A DNA stretch of 17,641 nt, taken from NCBI GenBank assembly GCA_900549185.1, contig URNM01000025.1:1-17641 (forward strand), written 5' to 3'. This document shows positions 7,302 through 16,087 of this stretch, one piece after another; position 1 is the stretch's first letter, and every line of letters starts with the position of its first letter. Below the pieces are notes generated by a model, which searched no databases, was not told where the DNA came from, and saw only the letters and a list, made by a program, of their open reading frames with translations. The DNA is from an uncultured Collinsella sp. GTDB taxonomy: Bacteria; Actinomycetota; Coriobacteriia; Coriobacteriales; Coriobacteriaceae. Made by a program: the position numbers and the translations under genes.

Positions 7302-7396
7302 GTAGTCGTCCTTTCCCGACTTGCTTCTTCGCGACCACTTCGCAGAAGAAGACATTTGAATTGCATGATTGATTTAAGCCGAGAAAATCCTTAAAA

Positions 7397-7416
7397 GGTT
7401 GCGCAACCAAGCTATA
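7397..7416 (-). promoter_or_regulatory. Candidate surface-gene promoter with palindromic operator
   Basis: On the minus strand TATAGC (7411-7416) could be a -10 box. A perfect 12-bp palindrome, GGTTGCGCAACC (7397-7408), lies at the expected transcription start, about 100 bases upstream of ATG 7301. The best -35 match (TTGCAG, 7436-7441) sits at a wide 19-bp spacing, so the promoter is tentative. The palindrome itself is plain. Confidence 0.35.
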
Positions 7417-7457
7417 TCTAAGGTTTGAGACTTTTCTGCAAAAAAGTTTGCAAAAAG

Positions 7458-8123
7458 CTATTGCACCACCCGTACGCTGGGGCAAAGGTCTGCCAGCGGG
7501 CACTCGTCGCACTTAGGTTTGCGAGCGTCGCAGATCTCGCGGCCAAAGGTAATCCACTGGTGGTTGACCGATTCCCAATACTCGTGCGGCAAAATCTTGA
7601 GCAGGTCTTGCTCGGTCTTGAGCGGCTCCTTGGCATGCGTCTTGGGACTCAGCATCAGGCGGTGCGCGATGCGGTTGACGTGCGTATCGACCGCGATGCC
7701 CTCGACGATGCCAAACCCCACGTTGAGCACGATGTTTGCCGTCTTGCGCCCCACACCGGGCAGCTTTACGAGCTCCTTCATGTCGGCAGGTACCCCGCCG
7801 CCGTAATCGGCAACGATCATCTGCGCGGCCTCCACGGCATGCTTGGCCTTACTCTTATAAAAGCCGAGTGACTTAATGGTATCGGCCACATCGGCCACGC
7901 TCGCCCCCGCCATGGCCTCGGGCGTAGGCCACTGGGCAAACAGCTTCGGCGTCACCTTGTTGACCTGCGCGTCGGTCGTCTGCGCCGAGAGCAGCACCGC
8001 GATGAGCAGCCTAAAGGGATTCTCGTGGTCCAAAAAGCACTCGACCGGGCCATAGCGACGGTTGAGGCGCTCGCACACCTCAACGGCGCGCTCGCGTTTG
8101 GCGGCATTGGTCTCGCGTGGCAT
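7458..8123 (-). CDS. nth: Endonuclease III
   Basis: Nth is a base-excision repair glycosylase/AP lyase for oxidised pyrimidines. The 221-aa protein is of usual length. The helix-hairpin-helix LPGVGRKTAN (121-130) holds catalytic Lys127, VDTHVNR holds catalytic Asp146, and four cysteines at 198, 205, 208 and 214 give the C-X6-C-X2-C-X5-C 4Fe-4S signature. The ATG at 8123 was chosen because GAGGAG lies a few bases upstream; the ATG at 8147 lacks a ribosome site. The ABC-exporter gene ends 63 bases upstream on the same strand, and no terminator is visible between them, so cotranscription is possible. All key residues are intact. Confidence 0.95.
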   Translation of the reverse strand: MPRETNAAKRERAVEVCERLNRRYGPVECFLDHENPFRLLIAVLLSAQTTDAQVNKVTPKLFAQWPTPEAMAGASVADVADTIKSLGFYKSKAKHAVEAAQMIVADYGGGVPADMKELVKLPGVGRKTANIVLNVGFGIVEGIAVDTHVNRIAHRLMLSPKTHAKEPLKTEQDLLKILPHEYWESVNHQWITFGREICDARKPKCDECPLADLCPSVRVVQ

Positions 8124-8186
8124 AACGACTCCTCGCTTCAGCGGCATAACAAACCTATAGGCACGATTGTCCCACGTACGGGGTCT

Positions 8187-9989
<1,803 letters not shown>

Positions 9990-10114
9990 GGGCTTCCTTT
10001 CACGTCTGATAGGGCGAAACGCCATTGTTGCACACTAAAGCGCACTTCAGGCAAGCACGATGCGAAAAGCGCCCGCGCCTCGCGCTTGCGCCGACGCCCC
10101 GCCGTCCGTTGCGG

Positions 10115-11470
10115 CTAGCCCTCGTCTTCCTGGCCCGCGAGTAAGCCTGCGGACTCCAAGCCCAGAATCGCGTCGGCCTCCTCGGCATCCTCCAGCGCGT
10201 CGATATCCTTGAGTTTGCGTTCCATAACGTTGGTGCGCGTGGTGATAATGCCCTCGACCGTCTTGCCCGCGGTCTCGATCTGCTGCTGCGCGCGACGCAG
10301 CGCCGCCTGATAGCGCGGCAGCTCAGCCTTGACGGCGGAAAGTACGCGCAGCACGTCATCGGTGCGTTTTTGCAACTTAAACGTCTGGTAGCTCATCTGC
10401 AGGCTGTTGAGGATGGCCGCCATGGTGCTGGGGCCGGCAACGTTGACGTGATAGTCGCGGCCCAGGGTCTCGATAAGCCCGGGGCGGCTGACGACCTCAG
10501 CATACAGGCCCTCAAACGGCACAAACATAATGCCAAAGTTGGTGGTCGCGGGCACGCTCAGATACTTTTCGCAGATGTCCTTTGCCTCGCGCTTCACCAT
10601 CGCATCGAGCATCTTGCGCGCAGCGGCAACAGCCTCAGCGTCACCCAACTCTTGTGCGTCAAGCAGATGCTCGTACGCGTCGCCCGGGAATTTGGAGTCG
10701 ATTGGCAGCAGCACGGGATCGCCCTCGTCTACCGGCAGCTTGACGGCAAACTCAACACGCTCCGAGGCGCCAGGCTTGGTGGCAACGTTTTCCAGATACT
10801 GGTCGGGCGTAAGGATGTCCGCCAGGATCGCGCCCAACTGCACCTCGCCCAAAATGCCGCGCGCCTTAACATTGCCCAGCACGCGCTTAAGGTCGCCCAC
10901 GCCGGTGGCGATAGATTGCATGTCACCCAGGCCCTTGTACACGGCCTCGAGCTGGTCGCTCACCTGCTTAAACGATGCAGACAGGCGATCGTTGAGCGTA
11001 CGGGAGAGCTTCTCGTCCACCGTCGCGCGCATCTGATCGAGCTGCACGTTGTTGTCCTTGCGGATGGCGCCCAGTTGGGCATCGACCGTCTCGCGCACCT
11101 TGTCCAGGCGGTGCTCGATGCCCTCGCGGTTGGCGCCAAGCTGTTGGGCCGTCTCGCGGCGCAGGTCATCCATACGGTCGCCAGCCTGCGAGAACTCACG
11201 CGCGATGGTCAGGTAGCGCTGCTGCTCCACGGCGGCGTCGGTCGTCTGCTGCTGTGCGATGGCGTTTGCCGTGCGGCGGGTTTCTGCCAGCGCGACGTTG
11301 AGGGCATCAAGCGTGCTGTTGGCCTGCTCGAGCGCCGCCAGCGTCTCCGCACCGCTATCGCCGCGCTCCCGCAGCTCGGCGCGAAGGCTCTTAAGCTGCA
11401 GGGCACAAGCCACGGCAACCCCCACCGCCACCAAGGCAATCACAACAAGCGCAATATCAATAGCAGACAT
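10115..11470 (-). CDS. rmuC: RmuC family protein
   Basis: RmuC proteins limit recombination at inverted repeats and are predicted nuclease-fold proteins. The 451-aa protein has one N-terminal membrane segment (about residues 4-26), a long coiled coil rich in Gln, Glu, Arg and Ala (about 30-190), then the RmuC domain. That domain holds KARGILGEVQLG, a DSKFPGDAY block and TNFGIMFVPFEGLYAE, followed by LQMSYQTFKLQKR. ATG 11470 is preceded by GGCGGAG; the frame opens 11 codons earlier without a ribosome site. The gene stands 51 bases after the HTH gene stop and 125 bases before the ABC-exporter start on the same strand. The family call is firm. Confidence 0.92.
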   Translation of the reverse strand: MSAIDIALVVIALVAVGVAVACALQLKSLRAELRERGDSGAETLAALEQANSTLDALNVALAETRRTANAIAQQQTTDAAVEQQRYLTIAREFSQAGDRMDDLRRETAQQLGANREGIEHRLDKVRETVDAQLGAIRKDNNVQLDQMRATVDEKLSRTLNDRLSASFKQVSDQLEAVYKGLGDMQSIATGVGDLKRVLGNVKARGILGEVQLGAILADILTPDQYLENVATKPGASERVEFAVKLPVDEGDPVLLPIDSKFPGDAYEHLLDAQELGDAEAVAAARKMLDAMVKREAKDICEKYLSVPATTNFGIMFVPFEGLYAEVVSRPGLIETLGRDYHVNVAGPSTMAAILNSLQMSYQTFKLQKRTDDVLRVLSAVKAELPRYQAALRRAQQQIETAGKTVEGIITTRTNVMERKLKDIDALEDAEEADAILGLESAGLLAGQEDEG

Positions 11471-11521
11471 AGACTCCGCCCAACAAACCCAATCGATTAT
11501 CAATCAAAACCGCGATCAATC

Positions 11522-12085
11522 TTACCCCGCCACACGCACCGGGCGCCCGGCCCCTTCTTGGGTGCCCCTCTCCTCCGCATATTCCATAATGCGGCGCGCC
11601 GTTTTCCTGCTCACCTTTGAGTCATCGCCGGCTAAGTATGCGTACACGTTTCCCTTATTCAGATTCAAATCGCGGCAGAGACCGTAGCGCGTGCCGCCCG
11701 ATTCCCTTAGCGCTCCCAATGTTCTTTTTCGCATCAGGGCGTTGATCCTTCTGTCCGCCACCGGCTTTTCCTTCTCCGCTCTATACGCACGCCAAACGTT
11801 GGCATAACGGTTGGGGAGCTCACTTTTGGCACATAGAGACGCCATGCCGCCCGCTTGCTCGTACAAGGACAAAACGCCTCGGTAATCCTCTTCCATCCAC
11901 GAGCCCTCGGATAAGCCCAGAACGTATTCGGCTTTTCCTTGCTCCAAAGCGAGCAAAAACAGAGGCTCCGCCACGCGCGGCGCAACCGTCGTCGCCTGCT
12001 CAACCAGTTTTCTAAAACTCAGCGACTGCTGTCCGGATAGCTCTCGGCAATAGCCTTTTAAGAATCCCTCAAAGGTCAGATTCAA
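11522..12085 (-). CDS. HTH-containing partner of the nucleotidyltransferase (putative antitoxin/regulator)
   Basis: The product has 187 residues and begins at TTG 12085, which overlaps the upstream stop in TTGA. AAGGAGGT lies six bases before that TTG, a near-perfect ribosome site that decides the start. The N-terminal 110 residues are helical with no family I can name. Residues about 130-170 (RYGLCRDLNLNKGNVYAYLAG...SRKTARRIMEY) look like a helix-turn-helix DNA-binding unit. With the overlapping DUF6036/AbiEii-like gene the pair has a toxin-antitoxin layout, although here the nucleotidyltransferase comes first and the HTH is C-terminal, unlike AbiEi. Function is inferred from context only. 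Confidence 0.7.
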   Translation of the reverse strand: MNLTFEGFLKGYCRELSGQQSLSFRKLVEQATTVAPRVAEPLFLLALEQGKAEYVLGLSEGSWMEEDYRGVLSLYEQAGGMASLCAKSELPNRYANVWRAYRAEKEKPVADRRINALMRKRTLGALRESGGTRYGLCRDLNLNKGNVYAYLAGDDSKVSRKTARRIMEYAEERGTQEGAGRPVRVAG

Positions 12086-12612
12086 CCGAGCACCTCCTTT
12101 TTGTATTGCCTGTATGCGCAGACCATCTCTTGATAACTCCGCTCCGAGGGCGACGATGCCAGAGCCTCTCCCTCGTCGAATATAAGCCGCTCGAGCAGAT
12201 CCCAATCAAGTCGGTCAACGAATGCCTGACTATGAAGATCGACGATGTCGTTCGGACGATAGGCATAAAGCTTCATCACCGCCAGGTCCTCCAAAGATGG
12301 CGTAAAGTACCTGATAAAACGCGCCCCAATCTTCAAGGGAATCAAACGATCTTCGTAATTGAATGGCATCTGATTACAATATGCCACCGCCATACCATTC
12401 ACCTCGGGGTATCGAGCTATGATCTCGCGGAGGCACCTGTCTGCCTCAAACACATCAATGTCATGTGTAACCGACCGATTCGTCACATCGTTTAGCATGA
12501 AAGCGCTTCCTCCCACCAATACAACGCTCGGCCTGTCGTCTCTTGGACCTATTTCCAGCTCCGCCTCTTCGTCAATGCCCAAAAGAGTCTGCTCTAAATC
12601 CTGCTTATACAT
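12082..12612 (-). CDS. DUF6036/AbiEii-like nucleotidyltransferase (putative toxin)
   Basis: The 176-aa protein has the minimal nucleotidyltransferase signature. GGS (34-36) is followed by DID at 51-53 (HDIDVF), the metal-binding pair, and then SLEDLAVMKLYAYRPNDIVDL (106-126), a block common in AbiEii and DUF6036 proteins. Such enzymes may transfer nucleotides to tRNA or protein targets and often act as toxins or phage-defence effectors; no target is evident here. ATG 12612 has AGGA nine bases upstream. The stop overlaps the HTH partner's TTG by four bases, so translation is probably coupled. The region is noticeably less GC-rich than its neighbours, suggesting transfer. Confidence 0.75.
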   Translation of the reverse strand: MYKQDLEQTLLGIDEEAELEIGPRDDRPSVVLVGGSAFMLNDVTNRSVTHDIDVFEADRCLREIIARYPEVNGMAVAYCNQMPFNYEDRLIPLKIGARFIRYFTPSLEDLAVMKLYAYRPNDIVDLHSQAFVDRLDWDLLERLIFDEGEALASSPSERSYQEMVCAYRQYKKEVLG

Positions 12613-12617
12613 AGCAA

Positions 12618-12650
12618 ATCCTATTATTATTCATCTTCAATAATACTATT
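12618..12650 (-). promoter_or_regulatory. AT-rich imperfect inverted repeat before the nucleotidyltransferase gene
   Basis: The stretch just upstream of ATG 12612 is almost pure A/T and has imperfect dyad symmetry (minus strand AGTATTATT against AATAATAAT around a GAAGATG centre). Its place over the ribosome site and probable promoter would suit autoregulation by the HTH partner. This is inferred from position. Confidence 0.35.
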
Positions 12651-12735
12651 CAGTCGCACGACAGGACCCAAAGGATGCAAGGATTCTACTCGTGGCGACA
12701 ATCCGTACACCCTAGAAGTCCTAATATGACAAACG

Positions 12736-13158
12736 CTAACTCTCCCAGCCGGCGCGGATGGTTGTTATGACGTCGCCTAGGCGCTGGCCGAGAGCTGCCA
12801 AGTGCTGAAGCACCTCATTGGGTGAGGCGCCGTTGAGAATGCACGTGAAGGCATATGAGGCCAAGAAGATTGCTGCGAGTCCCAACGGGATCAGCACAAT
12901 CATCGCTAACGTGCGCAGGCGCTGGCCCACGCGGCGGTGACGCGTGCGGCGCTTGTCGAACGCAAGCTCCTGCGCATATGAATCTTGTTGTACGGAATAG
13001 TTCTCTGGCGCCGATCTGCCCGCAGGCGAAACCGCAGGCGTGGCATTTTGCGCAGGGGGCTGAGCGGCTACCCCTTGCATTTGCATCTCCATAAGCCGTT
13101 GCTGTTGGCGCAACATGCGCTCGGCTTGTTGCTGCGGAGTCTCAAGAAACAGGTCCAT
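12736..13158 (-). CDS. Small single-pass membrane protein, unknown function
   Basis: The 140-aa protein is not one I recognise. Residues 8-28 are Gln/Met/Arg-rich and likely helical or coiled coil (QQQAERMLRQQQRLMEMQMQ). Residues 29-60 are a Pro/Ala/Ser-rich linker, 69-82 are strongly basic (KRRTRHRRVGQRLR), and 83-108 form one membrane helix, giving an inside N-terminus. The tail (110-140) is short and likely helical. ATG 13158 has GGAGG five bases upstream; an in-frame TTG four codons earlier overlaps that ribosome site. Its neighbours give no functional hint. It is a real gene by ribosome site and composition. Confidence 0.7.
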   Translation of the reverse strand: MDLFLETPQQQAERMLRQQQRLMEMQMQGVAAQPPAQNATPAVSPAGRSAPENYSVQQDSYAQELAFDKRRTRHRRVGQRLRTLAMIVLIPLGLAAIFLASYAFTCILNGASPNEVLQHLAALGQRLGDVITTIRAGWES

Positions 13159-13236
13159 GCTGGCCTCCAAAATCGGAGCATTCGACGCTTACGCCCAGCA
13201 TCCCGCACCGCCAAGGCCACGGCAACGCAATCCGTA

Positions 13237-13265
13237 GCAATAGCCGCAAAGTTTCTTGTTGACAA
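13237..13265 (-). promoter_or_regulatory. Weak candidate promoter of the small membrane protein
   Basis: On the minus strand TTGTCA (13260-13265), 17 bases, then TATTGC (13237-13242) gives a good -35 and a poor -10 about 80 bases upstream of the start. The rest of 13266-13400 is moderately AT-rich and holds no gene that I can support. Confidence 0.3.
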
Positions 13266-13411
13266 AAGCTGTCGAAAACCTCAACAACTCCCCTACCAGC
13301 ACTTTCTCTGAGCTTTTTTGTCGAATAATCTTTTGCCCTTCCACCAACCCGCCAACTAACCAAAACCTGACCAAAAGCTTGACGGAAATTGTGAAGACCG
13401 GGACCCCACAC

Positions 13412-13574
13412 AAAAAGTGCCGCCCCAAAGGGGCGGCACGCAAACTTATTATCAGCTTTTCTGTAACGAGCATGCGACGACTCAACGCCGGAGCGCAGGG
13501 CGGGGAAACCTTTGCCTCGCGCGACCCTGCGAAGCCGTGAGCGAGAGGGAAAGGTTTCCCCGCCCTGCGCTCCG
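13412..13574 (-). repeat. Palindromic 3' repeat element, copy 1 (long hairpin plus terminator)
   Basis: Read on the minus strand, it starts 17 bases after the stop of the four-helix membrane gene. First comes a 25-bp perfect stem (13550-13574 with 13489-13513) enclosing 36 bases with an inner CTCGC/GCGAG pair. A conserved linker of about 50 bases follows (GTTACAGAAAAGCTGATAAT in its middle). Last is a 10-bp terminator hairpin (13430-13439 with 13417-13426) with a five-T run. A second copy lies at 14317-14485 in the same orientation. Confidence 0.85.
13417..13439 (-). terminator. Terminator hairpin within repeat copy 1
   Basis: GTGCCGCCCC (13417-13426), AAA, GGGGCGGCAC (13430-13439) is a perfect 10-bp stem followed by TTTTT on the minus strand. 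It serves the four-helix membrane gene ending at 13592. Confidence 0.85.
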
Positions 13575-13591
13575 TGGTCGGTGAGGACAGA

Positions 13592-14224
13592 CTACATGCC
13601 CGCGAAACCTCGGGCGGCGGTGGCGCACATAAACGCCAAGGCTAGAATCACGAGCGAGCCCGCGATGTCGACCAGCACGCCCATTGCGCGGCGCTCAAAC
13701 AGCCAGCTCTCGAAGTGCGGGGCAACGTTGCGCCAGACACGCCACAACAAGATGCCCATGCCGATGACGCCGGGAATATTGAGCAACAAAATCTCGGAGC
13801 ACAAGAGGCCGATCAGGTTGCCGGCGGCAAAGCCCGCATCGCCCTCGCAGTATTTGCGATAAATCATGTACAGCATGTACGCCACAAACGGCTGCAGACA
13901 CGCCGAGATAAACGTAACCACCACCGAGGGGTCTTGAGAAAAGACATCGGTGAGCTTATCCACACTCGTGGCATCCTTAGAGGCCAGGAACAGACCGATG
14001 ACCACCACGGGCACCACGCCCAAGATAACCTCGACCATCGTAAACAGCTTGGCGGTCAGGTCCTCACTCGCCGAATTCAAATGGGGCGCCCACTCAGGAT
14101 GAGCATGCGCGCCGACCTTCTTGTCCTTCTCGGCACGATCGGCCTTTTTGCCCTCAGGGACCCGACGACCAGGATCCTTGCGAGTCCCCGCCGCAGCAAC
14201 CCGAGCCCGAGACTTCTTGCCCAT
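13592..14224 (-). CDS. Four-helix membrane protein with basic N-terminal tail, unknown function
   Basis: The 210-aa protein is not one I recognise. The first 40 residues are Lys/Arg-rich (MGKKSRARVAAAGTRKDPGR...KADRAEKDKK) and probably cytoplasmic. Hydrophobic segments lie at about 60-81, 101-122, 133-161 and 181-204. The start at 14224 is the last ATG before the basic tail; an ATG five codons earlier is possible because ribosome-site support is weak for both (GGGGTG). The frame also opens into repeat copy 2, which I treat as chance. The gene is bracketed by the two directly repeated elements, so recombination between them would delete it. Confidence 0.7.
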   Translation of the reverse strand: MGKKSRARVAAAGTRKDPGRRVPEGKKADRAEKDKKVGAHAHPEWAPHLNSASEDLTAKLFTMVEVILGVVPVVVIGLFLASKDATSVDKLTDVFSQDPSVVVTFISACLQPFVAYMLYMIYRKYCEGDAGFAAGNLIGLLCSEILLLNIPGVIGMGILLWRVWRNVAPHFESWLFERRAMGVLVDIAGSLVILALAFMCATAARGFAGM

Positions 14225-14316
14225 ACAAAAACACCCCATCAGGTAGTAGATAAAATAAAAGCCGCTACCCAGTGTACCCCACCCATGAACGGTGCCGTCC
14301 CAACCAGTCCCCAAAC

Positions 14317-14485
14317 AAAACGTGCCGCCCCAAAAGGGGCGGCACACAAACTTTAATATCAGCTTTTCAGTAACGAGCAAGCGACGACCCAGCGCCGGGG
14401 CGCAGGGCGGGGAAATACCTTTGCCTCGCGCGACCCTGCGGAGCCGTGAGCGAGAGGGAAAGGCATTTCCCCGCCCTGCGCCCCG
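14317..14485 (-). repeat. Palindromic 3' repeat element, copy 2
   Basis: This has the same organisation and orientation as copy 1, starting 21 bases after the rubrerythrin stop. The long stem (14459-14485 with 14396-14422) has 26 of 27 pairs. Compared with copy 1, one A-T pair has become G-C by changes on both arms, and two bases are inserted in both arms at matching places. The 36-base loop differs from copy 1 at one position. The terminator hairpin is 14322-14331 with 14336-14345. Confidence 0.85.
14322..14345 (-). terminator. Terminator hairpin within repeat copy 2
   Basis: A perfect 10-bp stem, identical in sequence to that of copy 1, has an AAAA loop and is followed by GTTTTG on the minus strand. 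It would end the rubrerythrin transcript. Confidence 0.75.
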
Positions 14486-14506
14486 CAGTCCATGTTCGTA
14501 TCGGCG

Positions 14507-15046
14507 CTAGTAGTTCACCACCTGCTCCTCAAAGTACGCCTTCGGGTGGTTGCAAACCGGGCACACCTCGGGCGCCTCGGCACCAACATGCAGGTGCCCG
14601 CAGTTCAGGCACTTCCACACCTTCACGCCCTCACGCTCAAACACCTCGCCCGACTCAATGCGCTCGACGAGCTTGTTGTAGCGCTCCTCGTGAGCCTTCT
14701 CGACAGCACCGACGCCACGGAACTTCTCGGCGATCTCGGTAAAGCCCTCCTCCTCGGCGGTCTTGGCGAACTCGTCGTACATCGTGGTCCACTCGTAGTT
14801 CTCGCCCGCAGCAGCATCACGCAAGTTATCCAGGGTGCCGGGAACGGCGCCGTCGTGCAGATACTTAAACCACAGCTTGGCGTGCTCGGACTCGTTGCCT
14901 GCGGTCTCGGCAAAGATATTAGAGATCTGAACGTAGCCGTCCTTCTTGGCCTTGGATGCGTAGTAGCGATACTTGGTGTGTGCCTGGGACTCACCGGCAA
15001 AAGCGGTCTCGAGGTTCTTCTTGGTTTGGGAGTTCTCAAAATCCAT
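14507..15046 (-). CDS. rbr: Rubrerythrin
   Basis: Rubrerythrin reduces hydrogen peroxide in anaerobes using a di-iron site fed by a rubredoxin centre. The 179-aa protein has the ferritin-like four-helix part (about 1-135) with ligand motifs around Glu19 (AGESQAH), ESEH (52-55) and EKAHEE (116-121). The rubredoxin-like end follows, with Cys146/Cys149 and Cys162/Cys165 (CLNCGH ... CPVC). All expected ligand motifs are present and the length is typical. The ATG at 15046 is preceded by GAAGGGAAG; an ATG seven codons upstream is in frame but less well placed. It is likely a single-gene unit ending in repeat copy 2. It fits an oxygen-sensitive gut anaerobe. Confidence 0.95.
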   Translation of the reverse strand: MDFENSQTKKNLETAFAGESQAHTKYRYYASKAKKDGYVQISNIFAETAGNESEHAKLWFKYLHDGAVPGTLDNLRDAAAGENYEWTTMYDEFAKTAEEEGFTEIAEKFRGVGAVEKAHEERYNKLVERIESGEVFEREGVKVWKCLNCGHLHVGAEAPEVCPVCNHPKAYFEEQVVNY

Positions 15047-15160
15047 AGGTGTACTTCCCTTCAACATATGCCGCCCGTAGGCTTCGAGCGGCCTTGTCTT
15101 TAGGATGCCCTCAAGCCGAGAATTTAAACCTTACAATCCTCTTCTTCAGATTCGGGTTGG

Positions 15161-16066
15161 CTACACGCTTAGCCAGCGGTCACCTTCCACGCGGCAAAAG
15201 CCCTCACGCTCCAAGTCGGCCAAAATGCCTGCGACAAGATCGTGATCGACCGGCTCGCGGCCTGCCGCCGCCTCCATTTCGTTGACACCCGCTACGGCCT
15301 CGGCGAGTGTGATGCCCGCCGGCTGCCCATCGCGCGCCGCTAGCAGCATGCGCACAATATGGGCGCGCTTTTGACGGCGCGAGCCCTCAAACTTGGACTG
15401 ACGGCTATAGCTCGCCGACCGCCTGGACGGATTGGGCAGCGTCTTCTTAAGATACGCGCCATAATCCAGCAGCGCGTAATACCACGCGCGCGGCGTGTCG
15501 GCATCATCAAGCGGCACGGCAAAGGGAGCGATCTCATCCGCCGTCGCACCGGGAGCCGCCGGACAGGCGGCCTGAATCAGCGGCACCAGCTCGCGATCGG
15601 GAACGGCCGGCACATCGGGAAAGAAATGATGCAGAAAGACCGTGCGCACGTTGGTCTCCAGATACACACCCGGTAGATCGAACGCAAACGACCGGATGCC
15701 CTGCGCCGTCGCCGGGCCAATACCGGGCAGGGCGACCAGGTCGCGCGTCTCACGTGGAAACTCCCCACCCCAGTCTTCCATAACGCACTGAGCGGCTCTG
15801 TGCAGCGCCAGAGCACGCCGGTTGTAGCCCATCCCCTGCCAGGCATCCAAAACATCGGAAGGCGCGGCCTGGGCAAGCGCCTGCACGGTTGGAAAGCGGT
15901 CGAGCCACGCGGGCATACGCGTCTCCACACGCGGCACCTGCGTTTGCTGCAGCATAACCTCGGAAAGCCAAATAATGTACGGGTCGCGCGTGCGACGCCA
16001 CGGAAGGTCGCGATAACGCAGAACCCCTTCCGAACGAATCATCGAACGAAAGGGGTCCTGAATCAT
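15161..16066 (-). CDS. mutY: MutY-like A/G-specific adenine glycosylase without Fe-S cluster
   Basis: MutY removes adenine mispaired with 8-oxoguanine. The 301-aa protein has LPWRRTRDPYIIWLSEVMLQ (21-40) with catalytic Glu36, GMGYNRRALALH (78-89) and the helix-hairpin-helix LPGIGPATA (113-121). Two departures stand out. The catalytic Asp position is Glu137 (LETNVRTVFLHHFF). The four-cysteine cluster expected near residues 190-215 is absent; that region reads YYALLDYGAYLKKTLPNPS instead. No NUDIX-like 8-oxoG recognition domain follows, only a winged-helix-like end. ATG 16066 has AAGGAG seven bases upstream. It follows the Rrf2 gene by 21 bases, so they probably form an operon. An alternative is another HhH-GPD glycosylase subfamily. 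Confidence 0.8.
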   Translation of the reverse strand: MIQDPFRSMIRSEGVLRYRDLPWRRTRDPYIIWLSEVMLQQTQVPRVETRMPAWLDRFPTVQALAQAAPSDVLDAWQGMGYNRRALALHRAAQCVMEDWGGEFPRETRDLVALPGIGPATAQGIRSFAFDLPGVYLETNVRTVFLHHFFPDVPAVPDRELVPLIQAACPAAPGATADEIAPFAVPLDDADTPRAWYYALLDYGAYLKKTLPNPSRRSASYSRQSKFEGSRRQKRAHIVRMLLAARDGQPAGITLAEAVAGVNEMEAAAGREPVDHDLVAGILADLEREGFCRVEGDRWLSV

Positions 16067-16087
16067 GGCTATGCTCCTTATGCGGCG

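Noticed and set aside
5523..7394. Long plus-strand open frame opposite the surface-protein gene (over 600 codons).
   Set aside because: It is the mirror of a repetitive, GC-biased gene. It has no ribosome site and no family-like sequence, whereas the minus strand has a signal peptide and LPTTG.
7430..7460. Tandem TTTGCA-rich motifs after the nth stop.
   Set aside because: They form an A/T-run region with no stable stem, so there is insufficient basis to call a terminator or binding site.
10370..11620. Plus-strand open frame opposite rmuC.
   Set aside because: It lies within a clear rmuC gene on the minus strand and shows no domain motif.
14225..14380. N-terminal extension of the four-helix protein through repeat copy 2; a similar MLVTEKLI start appears in repeat copy 1.
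   Set aside because: The shared peptide comes from the repeat's linker. It runs through the terminator hairpin and lacks a ribosome site, so it is probably chance.
13412..14485. CRISPR array from the two repeats.
   Set aside because: There are only two copies about 900 bases apart with a gene between them, and no spacers or cas genes.
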